Shown here piece by piece: positions 51,987 through 60,121 of a stretch of 64,000 nucleotides of DNA; within the stretch, counting starts at the first letter, position 1; each line of letters begins with the position of its first letter. The translations under genes and the position numbers were made by a program. Source of the stretch: UBA6614 sp002433235 (lineage in GTDB: Bacteria; Verrucomicrobiota; Verrucomicrobiia; Limisphaerales; UBA1100); assembly GCA_002433235.1 (NCBI GenBank), contig DJHS01000047.1, positions 62,001 through 126,000 of the forward strand. The letters run 5' to 3'. The notes under the pieces were generated by a model. The model was not told where the DNA came from and ran no database searches. It saw only the letters and a program-made list of their open reading frames with translations.

Positions 51987-52734
51987 TCCACGCTAAAAAT
52001 TCGGTGTTCCCTGCCGGACCCTTGAGGGGGCTGGAGGTGAAGTCGCGCCAGGAAATCGCGGGTTGATCGTCCACAAACTCTTTCAACTCATCAAGAACCC
52101 GCTGATGAACGGAAGGGTCGGTGATGACGCCGGCCCCTTTGTTGGCCTCGGCCTTGCCCGCCTCAAATTGGGGTTTCACCAAGGCAATGAAACTTGCGCC
52201 TTGTGCGGCGAGGGGGATCGCGGGAGGGATAATTTTTTGCAGAGAGATAAAAGAGCAGTCGATGGTGATGAGTTGGGCGTTTTTAAATTTTGGGGGCATC
52301 TTGTCGCGAGAGAGGTAACGGGCGTTGGTCTTTTCCATGACGGTGACGCGGTGGTTGCGGCGAAGTGCCCAGGCAAGCTGTCCTTTTCCAACATCAATCG
52401 CGTAGACATGATGGGCACCGCGCTGGAGGAGACAGTCGGTGAATCCACCGGTGGAAGCACCGAGATCGATGGCGGTGATTCCGTTTGGATCAATCCGAAA
52501 ATGATCCAAGGCATGTTCGAGCTTGTGGCCACCGCGGCTGACGTATTTTTCGCCCTCTACAATCTCAACCTCATCATCGTCTGCGGCGGGGTCGCTGGCT
52601 TTTAGCGCGACTTGGCCGAAGTGTCGTACTCGTCCTGCCATGATTAGGCGCTTGGCTTGTTCGCGGCTTTCGCAGAGTCCTCGGGCGAACAGCAATTGGT
52701 CGAGTCGGCGGATGGTTTCAGATTTCGCTGGCAT
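51970..52734 (-). CDS. tlyA: TlyA-type rRNA methyltransferase with S4 domain
   Basis: 254 residues from ATG 52734 (PAKSETIRRLDQLLFARGLC); an ATG five codons earlier is possible. The N-terminal S4 RNA-binding domain occupies about 10-70 (KRLIMAGRVRHFGQVALKAS). A FtsJ-like methyltransferase domain follows, with the SAM site AIDLGASTGGFTDCLLQRGA (about 88-107) and DCSFISLQKIIPP. TlyA proteins 2-prime-O-methylate cytidines in 16S and/or 23S rRNA; older annotation calls them hemolysin A. It diverges from the MidA-like gene across 46 bases. Confidence 0.93.
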   Translation of the reverse strand: MPAKSETIRRLDQLLFARGLCESREQAKRLIMAGRVRHFGQVALKASDPAADDDEVEIVEGEKYVSRGGHKLEHALDHFRIDPNGITAIDLGASTGGFTDCLLQRGAHHVYAIDVGKGQLAWALRRNHRVTVMEKTNARYLSRDKMPPKFKNAQLITIDCSFISLQKIIPPAIPLAAQGASFIALVKPQFEAGKAEANKGAGVITDPSVHQRVLDELKEFVDDQPAISWRDFTSSPLKGPAGNTEFLAWIEKTT

Positions 52735-52780
52735 TGGCGGATGCGGCAATGATTGCCTAGCCGCCGGTTTTATTCAAACA

Positions 52781-53884
52781 ATGATGGCGCCGCAAGCCAT
52801 GAACGCATCTGTTGCCGACTTAATTCGAGCTGAAATAGCCAAGAATCAAATCATTTCATTTGCCCGGTTCATGGATCTGGCGCTGTATGCGCCCGGTGTG
52901 GGGTTCTATGAACAACATGGCCGGGTGGGCCGGTGTGGGGATTTTTATACGAGCGTGAGTGTTGGGCCGGTGTTTGGCGAGTTGCTCGGGTTCCAATTTG
53001 CGGAATGGCTGGAGAATTTTCGGGGCGATTGCATCCTGGAGGGTGGTGCGCATGATGGGCAGCTGGCGGCAGACATTTTGAGTTATCTTCAGGTTTGGCG
53101 ACCGGATTTGGCAGGTCGATTAAATTATATTTTGCTGGAGCCTTCCGCGGTGCGGAGAGGTTGGCAGGAAGATACGTTGAGGGATTTTGAAAACATTCAG
53201 TGGAAGAGTGAATGGCGTGAGGTGAAGAAGCAATCCATCCGGGGAGTGATCTTTGGCAATGAATTGTTGGATGCGTTCCCAGTTCATCGGCTTGGCTGGG
53301 ACAAGGAGGAGGGCCGATGGTTTGAATGGGGAGTTGTGACGGGAGAGGCTGGGTTTGCCTGGGCGAGGATGGAAACCCCGGGGTTGAAGGCACTGCGAAA
53401 TGAGACCTTTCAGGTGCCAATCGCCCTGCGCGAGTGTCTTCCCGATGGATTTGTGACGGTTTCCTGCCCAATGGCAGCTAATTGGTGGCAGGATGCGGCC
53501 GACCGATTGGGACAAGGGCGCTTGTTGGCTTTTGATTACGGGTTGGAGGCAGAGGAATTTTTCCTGCCGGAACGGGAAGGAGGGACCTTGCGGGCATACA
53601 TCGGCCAAAGAGCGTCAGCAGATTTGCTGGCGTGCCCGGGTGGGCAGGATTTGACCGCATCAGTGAATTTCACTGTCATACGCGCGATGGGTGAATTAGC
53701 GGGATTGGCGTCGCGCCCTTTTGTTTCCCAGGAAAAATTCCTGATGCGAATTTTTGAGCAAACACTCACGCGGCCAGAAAAATTCCCCAAATGGACAGAG
53801 GAAAGGCGCCACCAATTCCAAACCTTGGTGCACCCGGAGCACCTTGGCCGACCATTCCAAGTCTTTGAACAAATCCGCGGCTAG
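52781..53884 (+). CDS. MidA/NDUFAF7-like SAM-dependent methyltransferase
   Basis: 367 residues from ATG 52781, with further in-frame ATGs at 52784 and 52799. COG1565 landmarks: ISFARFMDLALYAPGVGFYE, GRCGDFYTSVSVGPVFGELL, the SAM loop EGGAHDGQLAADIL, and FGNELLDAFPVHRLGW. The eukaryotic relative methylates an Arg of a complex I subunit; the bacterial substrate is unknown. The glycine-rich loop reads EGGAHDG rather than the common ExGxGxG, a small deviation. It converges with the Gfo/Idh gene 5 bases away. Confidence 0.9.
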   Translation: MMAPQAMNASVADLIRAEIAKNQIISFARFMDLALYAPGVGFYEQHGRVGRCGDFYTSVSVGPVFGELLGFQFAEWLENFRGDCILEGGAHDGQLAADILSYLQVWRPDLAGRLNYILLEPSAVRRGWQEDTLRDFENIQWKSEWREVKKQSIRGVIFGNELLDAFPVHRLGWDKEEGRWFEWGVVTGEAGFAWARMETPGLKALRNETFQVPIALRECLPDGFVTVSCPMAANWWQDAADRLGQGRLLAFDYGLEAEEFFLPEREGGTLRAYIGQRASADLLACPGGQDLTASVNFTVIRAMGELAGLASRPFVSQEKFLMRIFEQTLTRPEKFPKWTEERRHQFQTLVHPEHLGRPFQVFEQIRG

Positions 53885-53889
53885 CTAGA

Positions 53890-55206
53890 TCAGGAAAGGG
53901 TTTTCACTTCCCAGCCCTTACGGTATTTGCGCTGAACGAACTCCGTTGCTTCGTCGTTGTTTGTAAACTTCAGATTGGTTGCATCCCACTTGAGGGTCTG
54001 CTTGGGGAATCGAGTTGCGATGCCGCCAAGCAAAATTGCTTCTGTGAGGGGGCCGGAGTAATCGAATCCAGCAGAGGTTTTGGTTAGACCGCGGCAGGCA
54101 TCGATCCATGTGTGCCAGTGGTTTTGGTCTTCCACCTTGGGCTGGTTGAAGTCTTTGTATTTGTCATCTGGCAGCAGAATGGGGGCTCCGACATGCGGGA
54201 TGATCATGTTGCCTTCCGTGCCGAACAGCACGGAACCCTGACCGGGCAGTCCACGGTTGTTGAGGCGTTCTCGGACATTTGCGGGGGGGCGCTGGTCACC
54301 GTCATACCACGTTACCGGAACCGTCTTGCCCTGCGTGTATTTTGTTCCAGGGAAAATGTAATGAATCTTTGCGTTGATGGCCCAGCTGTGGGCATTCGGC
54401 GCGGGGCCCTCGCTCCGAAGGCTGAGAGGGGCGGTGAGGCCCACGGCGTTGTACATGGGGTCATAAATGTGGCAGCCCATGTCACCAAAGGTGCCGGTTC
54501 CGTAATCAAGGCGCTTGCGCCATTGGCCGGGGTGGTAATAACCCTTCAGGAATGGAGCCTTGGGAGCAACGCCGCACCAGTGATCCCAGTTGAAGTTGGC
54601 TGGTACGGGGTCTTCTCGGTCGGGCCGCGGGTTCATGTCGCCCCATTTTTTGCTGCTCCAAGTATGTACCTCTGTGACTTTTCCGATGGCTCCCTGATGT
54701 ACAAGCGTCACCGCAAGGCGATACACATTACTGGAATGGACTTGGATGCCCATTTGCGTGGCAAGTTTGTTCTCCGCGGCATATTCGCGCAGGCGTCGGC
54801 TTTCAAAGACGTCATGGGTCAACGGCTTTTGAACGTAGACATGCTTGCCTAGTTGCATCGCGCTCATGGCGATAGGGGCATGCATGTGATCAGGGGTGGA
54901 GACGTTGGCGGTGTCGAAGTTTTTGCCTTCCTTGTCGAGAAGTTCACGCCAGTCGGTGTAAACCTTTGCCTTGGGGAATCTTTTTGCAAAGCCCTTGGAG
55001 CGGTTGGGGTCAATTTCCGCGGCAGCATGCATGTCCACATGGCTATGGCTAGAAATGCTTCCAAGATCCGCGTTAGCCATTCCGGCAGCGCCAAAGCTGA
55101 CGTGGCGGATGCGCTCATTAGGTTTGATGGCCCATGAAGTGCTGGCAACAAAGGGGAACGCGATGGTGGCTCCAAGAAATTGGCGGCGAGTGGAATATGT
55201 CTGCAT
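53890..55206 (-). CDS. Tat-exported Gfo/Idh/MocA family oxidoreductase
   Basis: 438 residues from ATG 55206. The frame is open for 80 codons upstream, but this start gives the twin-arginine signal TYSTRRQFLGATIAFPFVAS. Rossmann part: IRHVSFGAAGMANADLGSIS, with the cofactor and substrate motifs NVSTPDHMHAPIAMSAMQLG and HVYVQKPLTHDVFESRRLRE. A typical C-terminal block (DHWCGVAPKAPFLKGYYHPG, GTGTFGDMGCHIYDP) follows. It is a distinct paralogue of the protein at 2420 with the same export route. The substrate is unknown; nearby sulfatase genes hint at polysaccharide-derived sugars. Confidence 0.92.
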   Translation of the reverse strand: MQTYSTRRQFLGATIAFPFVASTSWAIKPNERIRHVSFGAAGMANADLGSISSHSHVDMHAAAEIDPNRSKGFAKRFPKAKVYTDWRELLDKEGKNFDTANVSTPDHMHAPIAMSAMQLGKHVYVQKPLTHDVFESRRLREYAAENKLATQMGIQVHSSNVYRLAVTLVHQGAIGKVTEVHTWSSKKWGDMNPRPDREDPVPANFNWDHWCGVAPKAPFLKGYYHPGQWRKRLDYGTGTFGDMGCHIYDPMYNAVGLTAPLSLRSEGPAPNAHSWAINAKIHYIFPGTKYTQGKTVPVTWYDGDQRPPANVRERLNNRGLPGQGSVLFGTEGNMIIPHVGAPILLPDDKYKDFNQPKVEDQNHWHTWIDACRGLTKTSAGFDYSGPLTEAILLGGIATRFPKQTLKWDATNLKFTNNDEATEFVQRKYRKGWEVKTLS

Positions 55207-55294
55207 GCGGCGATTGTGAGCCAGGGAATGAGTTTGGCAAGGTGTTTTGAGGTCGCTTGCTTTTGATGTGTGGCTGGGCATACTGCGCCGACCA

Positions 55295-55678
55295 ATGAGA
55301 ATGGTGTGGTTGATCCTGTGTGCGACGTGGTTGACAGGCGGCATCTTGACTCTAAACGGTGCCGTCAAAAAATGGAGTGTGGCCTGGCATGAAGACGGGG
55401 ATATCAAGGCAACGATGTTCTGGACGGAGGAGGCACGTCCATTCATGCACTATACCTACCTAATGAAAGGGGTGGAGGAGATGTTTCATCAAGGCCGCCC
55501 GGCTTGGCCCTCGGAGCGCACGTTGTATTTCAGCGCGATCATTGATGCGGCCCTGATCTCAAGAAAACGTGGGGGTATGCCTGTGGCAATTCCCTGTTTA
55601 AATGTTAAATATCAATCGAACTGGGACTGGCGGCAGCCGCCACCTCCGCCTCTTGGGCGGCCCATCCTGGGCAAATAA
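55295..55678 (+). CDS. Small secreted protein of unknown function
   Basis: 127 residues from ATG 55295; a TTG at 55247 would add 16 residues. The N-terminal segment MVWLILCATWLTGGILTLNG looks like an uncleaved anchor or signal peptide. The rest (KWSVAWHEDGDIKATMFWTE, LYFSAIIDAALISRKRGGMP) has no recognised domain and ends in a Pro-rich stretch. It precedes the sulfatase gene with one base between stop and start, so it may be co-transcribed with it. Moderate confidence that it is a real gene. Confidence 0.5.
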   Translation: MRMVWLILCATWLTGGILTLNGAVKKWSVAWHEDGDIKATMFWTEEARPFMHYTYLMKGVEEMFHQGRPAWPSERTLYFSAIIDAALISRKRGGMPVAIPCLNVKYQSNWDWRQPPPPPLGRPILGK

Positions 55679-55679
55679 A

Positions 55680-57110
55680 ATGAGCAAGCAGCAACCGAAC
55701 ATCATCTTTGTCATCACGGACCAGCAGCGTTTCGATACCATTAATGCGTTGGGATTTCCGCACGTGGATACGCCCAACATGGACAGGCTCGTGCGCGAAG
55801 GTGTGACGTTCACCAATTGCTACGTGACGGCACCTTCTTGTGCCAGCTCGAGGGCAAGTCTGTTTACGGGCTACTATCCGCACACTACGGGGATCTTAAA
55901 GAATGCGGACACATGGCGACACAGCTGGGTGGAGTTGATGGCGGATGCGGGCTATCACTGCGTGAATGTCGGCAAGATGCATACGTGGCCGTACAATGCA
56001 CCAGCGGGCTTTCATGAGCGTTATGTTGTCGAGAACAAGGACCGTTACCTCGAGGGGCGTTATTTTTTTGATGAGTGGGACAAGGGGCTGGCGGCGAGGG
56101 GGCTAGTGAAGCAGCAGCGGGAGAAATATCGTGAGCGTGGGGATTATCGTGAAAGTCTTGGCGCGTTTACCTGGGATTTGCCGGAGGAGACGCACTCGGA
56201 TTTTTTCGTGGGCAATTTCGCGACGTGGTGGCTTGAGAGCAAGCCAGTGGACAAGCCGCTGTTCCTGCAGGTGGGTTTTCCCGGGCCGCATCCGCCGTAC
56301 GATCCCGTGCCGCGCCACTTGGAGCCTTACTTGGAGCGCGACATCCCGTTGCAGGATGTTTGCGAGGATGATTTGGAAAGCCAGCCGCCGCCGTTCAAAA
56401 TCATGCGCCAGCATAATGTTGACGTGGATCACGATTCGGTGGTGCACGACCTGAATCCCACGCACGAACAGCGTCTTCGCCAGCGCCGCTATTATCTCGC
56501 CAATGTGACGATGATTGATGAGAAGCTGGGCGAACTGATGGATACCTTGGAGGAGAAGGGTCTGCTTGAAAATTCGGTGGTTATTTTTACCAGCGACCAT
56601 GGCGACTGCCTTACCGACCACGGGCACAGTCAGAAATGGACGATGTACGACACGATTGTTCGGGTGCCTCTGATGGTTTGGGCGCCTGGGCGATTCCAAG
56701 GCGGGACGCGAGTGGAAGGGCTGATGCAGTCCATGGACATGGGCGCGGCGATTCTGGAACTGGCCGGCATAGAGTTGCCGGGTACATTTGAAGCGGAATC
56801 AGTTTTGCCTGCACTGGAGGGGAAGGAATGGGCGGGGAGGGAACATGTATTTGCTGAGCAGGTGAAGGACGGGATTTATACCGATGGCCCCTTCATGACG
56901 ATGGTCCGTTCGCGGGGCTGGAAGCTGGTTCACTTCCTTGACGCGGATTATGGGCAGTTGTTCAACCTGAAGAAGGATCCGGAGGAGATGCGAAATTTGT
57001 GGAATGATCCTGTCGCAGTCGATGCAAAGGCGGAACTGTTGGGCGTTCTTCGGGAGTGGCATATCCGCAGCCAAGTTCATACGGCGGGTTGGGCGGAGGA
57101 CTGGCGGTGA
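55680..57110 (+). CDS. Type I sulfatase without signal peptide
   Basis: 476 residues from ATG 55680. NIIFVITDQQRFDTINALG carries the first metal ligands, C54-A-S-S-R58 (in APSCASSRASLFTGYYPHTT) is the formylglycine site, with Ser instead of the commoner Pro/Ala at the third position. FTSDHGDCLTDHGHSQKWTM supplies the later metal ligands. There is no N-terminal signal peptide, unlike the sulfatase at 6947, so it may be cytoplasmic and act on small imported sulfate or phosphonate esters. Its stop overlaps the GTG start of the Nramp-like transporter. Confidence 0.92.
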   Translation: MSKQQPNIIFVITDQQRFDTINALGFPHVDTPNMDRLVREGVTFTNCYVTAPSCASSRASLFTGYYPHTTGILKNADTWRHSWVELMADAGYHCVNVGKMHTWPYNAPAGFHERYVVENKDRYLEGRYFFDEWDKGLAARGLVKQQREKYRERGDYRESLGAFTWDLPEETHSDFFVGNFATWWLESKPVDKPLFLQVGFPGPHPPYDPVPRHLEPYLERDIPLQDVCEDDLESQPPPFKIMRQHNVDVDHDSVVHDLNPTHEQRLRQRRYYLANVTMIDEKLGELMDTLEEKGLLENSVVIFTSDHGDCLTDHGHSQKWTMYDTIVRVPLMVWAPGRFQGGTRVEGLMQSMDMGAAILELAGIELPGTFEAESVLPALEGKEWAGREHVFAEQVKDGIYTDGPFMTMVRSRGWKLVHFLDADYGQLFNLKKDPEEMRNLWNDPVAVDAKAELLGVLREWHIRSQVHTAGWAEDWR

Positions 57111-58618
57111 GTGACGTGCGTGAGCCTCCGCGTACGCTGGGCGGTATTCTGCGCACGCTCGGGCCGGGGCTCATTCTGGCTGGTTCCATTGTTGGTTCGG
57201 GGGAGTTGATCGCGGCGACCCAGACGGGGGCCCGGGCGGGTTTTATTTTTCTGGGCCTGATCATTTTCGGCTGTGTGATCAAGGTGTTTGTACAGGTGGA
57301 GATCGCACGATATGCGATCTCCAGCGGGAAGACTTCGCTGGAGGCGTTCAACGAGGCGCCCGGGCCGCGAGTTGGGTTCAAGTGGGGCGGACGTCAAGTA
57401 ATGGCGAATTGGATCGTTTTGTTTTGGATTCTCACCATGATGGCGGGTTTGGGGCAACTGGGTGGGATTGTGGGAGGGGTAGGGCAGGCGATGGCAATTT
57501 CGGTTCCGCTGACATCGGAAGGCCGGGCGTACAATCGTGCTGCGGAAGCGCGTGCCCAGCTGCGTGTGCTGGAAAAACAGTCAGCCGAAGAGACGGGGCA
57601 GATGCAGGATCTTCGCCGCCGCATTAGCGGGTTTGATTTTGAAAAGAAACCGCAAGATGACAAGTGGTGGGCATTGCTGCTGGCGGGCTTGGCGTCCTTT
57701 ATACTCGTGCGGGGTGGGTTTGGATTTATTGAAACCTTTGCTACCGTGCTGGTGGCATCTTTCACGCTGGTGACGATTGCCAATTTGTTTGCCTTACAGT
57801 CTCACGAGGCTTGGGCTATTCACGGAGTCAATCTTCGGGAGGGACTGGGCTTGTCATTCCTGACCTCGGGCGAGGATAAGCTGGGGCTTGCCTTGGCGAC
57901 GTTTGGGATTATCGGTGTTGGAGCGTCGGAAATTGTGGCCTACCCCTACTGGTGCTTGGAAAAGGGCTATGGGAGATGGACAGGCCGGCCGGATGGGTCG
58001 GAATCCTGGGTGCGGCGGGCGCGAGGTTGGGTGCGTGTCCTGCAATGGGATGCCTGGGCATCGATGGTGATTTACACATTCTGCACAGTGGTGTTCTACC
58101 TGCTGGGAGCGGCCGTGCTTTCGCGGTTGGGGCTGGTACCGGAGAAGGCGGATTTGATTCGGACCTTGTCAGCGATGTATCTTCCGGTGTTCGGCGGATG
58201 GGCGCAGGCGATTTTTCTTTTCGGAGCTTTTGCGGTTTTGTTCTCAACTTTTTTCATATCCAACGCGGGCAAGGCACGAATGTTTACCGATGTGGTTGGA
58301 GTGGCCGGGTTTGTGAAATTGGACGAATCCACACGCCGCAAAGGGGTGCGCTGGCTGGGGGGCTTGCTGCCTGTGATCTGTGCGCTGGTGTACATCGTTT
58401 GGCCCAACCCGGCTCGTTTGGTCATTTTCTCCGGCTTGATGCAATCACTGTTGTTGCCGATGTTGGGGTTTGGGATTTTGTGGTTCAGATGCCGGCGCAC
58501 GGATCTGCGATTGGCACCGGGCCCGGTGTGGGATTTCTTCCTGTGTGTTTCCTTTATTAGCTTTTTGGCCATTGGATTTTATCTGGCGTGGAGCAGGCTG
58601 GGCAAATTGATGAGTTGA
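57107..58618 (+). CDS. Atypical Nramp-family transporter with soluble insertion
   Basis: 503 residues from GTG 57107, overlapping the sulfatase stop by 4 bases; a longer reading inside the sulfatase is rejected. About 11 membrane helices. The TM1 signature LGPGLILAGSIVGSGELIAA has GSGE (residues 30-33) where canonical Nramp metal transporters have DPGN. The TM6 region reads GVGASEIVAYPYWCLEKGY instead of the MPH motif. Residues about 138-185 form a hydrophilic, probably helical insertion (EARAQLRVLEKQSAEETGQM) absent from the second copy at 60122. Metal specificity cannot be assumed. The fold assignment is by overall pattern. Confidence 0.8.
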   Translation: MSDVREPPRTLGGILRTLGPGLILAGSIVGSGELIAATQTGARAGFIFLGLIIFGCVIKVFVQVEIARYAISSGKTSLEAFNEAPGPRVGFKWGGRQVMANWIVLFWILTMMAGLGQLGGIVGGVGQAMAISVPLTSEGRAYNRAAEARAQLRVLEKQSAEETGQMQDLRRRISGFDFEKKPQDDKWWALLLAGLASFILVRGGFGFIETFATVLVASFTLVTIANLFALQSHEAWAIHGVNLREGLGLSFLTSGEDKLGLALATFGIIGVGASEIVAYPYWCLEKGYGRWTGRPDGSESWVRRARGWVRVLQWDAWASMVIYTFCTVVFYLLGAAVLSRLGLVPEKADLIRTLSAMYLPVFGGWAQAIFLFGAFAVLFSTFFISNAGKARMFTDVVGVAGFVKLDESTRRKGVRWLGGLLPVICALVYIVWPNPARLVIFSGLMQSLLLPMLGFGILWFRCRRTDLRLAPGPVWDFFLCVSFISFLAIGFYLAWSRLGKLMS

Positions 58619-58661
58619 CCTGTCTGCCTTTTGGCCGCTCAATGCGCGGACCCCAAAAGCC

Positions 58662-58874
58662 ATGGCAATGCAGAATGAAGTTGTTGGTTTCACCGCGTAT
58701 TCGGTGGAGGAATGTTCGGCGGCCATCAACCGCTACGGGATGCAGCATTACATGGAGCCGATCAGTGTGGCCATGATCCAGGAAGGGGAGGGCACAGGAG
58801 CAACCATCAAGGCAATGGCAGTCTTCACGCCGGGTTATCAGGAAGAGGGCTACGTGGAGGGCTCCGAGGCCTAG
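58662..58874 (+). CDS. Small acidic protein of unknown function
   Basis: 70 residues (start 58662 or the ATG two codons later). The sequence FTAYSVEECSAAINRYGMQH, then YMEPISVAMIQEGEGTGATI and a terminal EEGYVEGSEA, looks like a folded small domain rather than random translation. It lies 43 bases after the Nramp-like gene and overlaps the convergent acyltransferase gene by 4 bases. No family recognised. Confidence 0.5.
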   Translation: MAMQNEVVGFTAYSVEECSAAINRYGMQHYMEPISVAMIQEGEGTGATIKAMAVFTPGYQEEGYVEGSEA

Positions 58875-59986
58875 GAAAGGGGTTGGTTGAGTTCCGCTGT
58901 CAATGCGGCGAGCTGTGTTTTCAGCGCGCTGTGGATGGCTTTGCCCAAGTTTTTGTGTTCGGGGGAAACTTCAATGGGTTCGCCAATCTCCAGAACCATT
59001 CGCCAAGGCCTGTCGGTGTTAATTTCTCCAAAAACATCCTCGGTAAGGTTATCTAGGGTTTCCATGTAGCGCTCAACGCTTGGAGCTTCGGCAAGATACT
59101 CGGGCTGAAGGCTGGCTAACTGCAGAGCCTTGGTGCCGGTTTTTAGGTCGCGGCACAAATCTCCCTGGGATTTTTTGGATTTCAGGGCGTGGCTGAGGAT
59201 GGATGTGCGTAGGCGCCTGACTCTGTCATAAGTACTGCCGGAGTTAGGATGTCGCCATTTTTTTTCCAGTGGCAAAAGTAGATCATCTATCTCTGTTTTT
59301 CCGATGATAGCCTCGCGAATTCTTTCAAGGCGTGGGACATCGCCGGATGGAATCGTGCCACTCAAATCCAGCTCACGTTCCAAGCGGGCAAGCTTTGGGC
59401 GGATGGCGTGGCCAAAGTTGCCTTCAAACCGGTATTTGATGGCAACCGGATGTACGGTTGTACCCGGGTTTGCCTTGGATTTTCTCCGTCGCGCCGCTTG
59501 CCTTGCGATTAGGGCAACCCCGTCTTGCAAATCTGCCAAGCGATCGTTCATTCGGGTTACATGCCCTTCGGGAAAAACGATGAGTGGGCGGGAGTCATGT
59601 GTCACAAGATCTGTGGCTACTCGGATGGCTTTTCTGTCACTGCCCTCCCGTAAAATGCTGAATCCTCCCGCTCGAGGGATGACAAATTTCTGCAGACCGT
59701 TTTCTAGAATCACATGCCAGCCAGCCATAAAATGAGGATGAACATGGCTGGGAATGCCTGCGAAACCTATCCCAAGGGAGTCACTGTCGCGCGAGTGGTT
59801 GGGGGTCAGGATAATGCCTTTTCCGGCGTCCACGGACTTTCGGAGTCTGCTGGCACCCCGAACCTCCCAGTGTTCGATGCCGTACTTTCGGTTCATGTAC
59901 CACGGTAGTATGCGCTGTAGTATTGATGGCACTCGGAGCCCCATTCGGGGTGGCACAAATTCATAAGGCAATCCCAGTGCTGACAT
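58871..59986 (-). CDS. PlsC-type 1-acylglycerol-3-phosphate acyltransferase-like protein
   Basis: 371 residues from ATG 59986 (SALGLPYEFVPPRMGLRVPS). The frame is open further upstream to 60184, but that would overlap the divergent Nramp gene. Acyltransferase motif I, NHSRDSD (HxxxxD), is at about residues 61-67, and motif III FPEGHVTRMND at about 136-146. The C-terminal 150 residues are helical and unlike the short PlsC form. It probably acylates a glycerophospholipid or related acceptor at the inner membrane; the acceptor is unknown. It lies between the two Nramp-like genes. Confidence 0.8.
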   Translation of the reverse strand: MSALGLPYEFVPPRMGLRVPSILQRILPWYMNRKYGIEHWEVRGASRLRKSVDAGKGIILTPNHSRDSDSLGIGFAGIPSHVHPHFMAGWHVILENGLQKFVIPRAGGFSILREGSDRKAIRVATDLVTHDSRPLIVFPEGHVTRMNDRLADLQDGVALIARQAARRRKSKANPGTTVHPVAIKYRFEGNFGHAIRPKLARLERELDLSGTIPSGDVPRLERIREAIIGKTEIDDLLLPLEKKWRHPNSGSTYDRVRRLRTSILSHALKSKKSQGDLCRDLKTGTKALQLASLQPEYLAEAPSVERYMETLDNLTEDVFGEINTDRPWRMVLEIGEPIEVSPEHKNLGKAIHSALKTQLAALTAELNQPLS

Positions 59987-60121
59987 TGCAAACCGGTCCT
60001 GAACCTCGCGCTTGCCAAATCCGAACACAGCCCCATTAAGCCAAACTCTTGCCGCCAGCACAAACGCTAATGCCCGCCGCTGGCCCTTGTATGATTGGGT
60101 GTTATCCACTACCTTCCGCCG

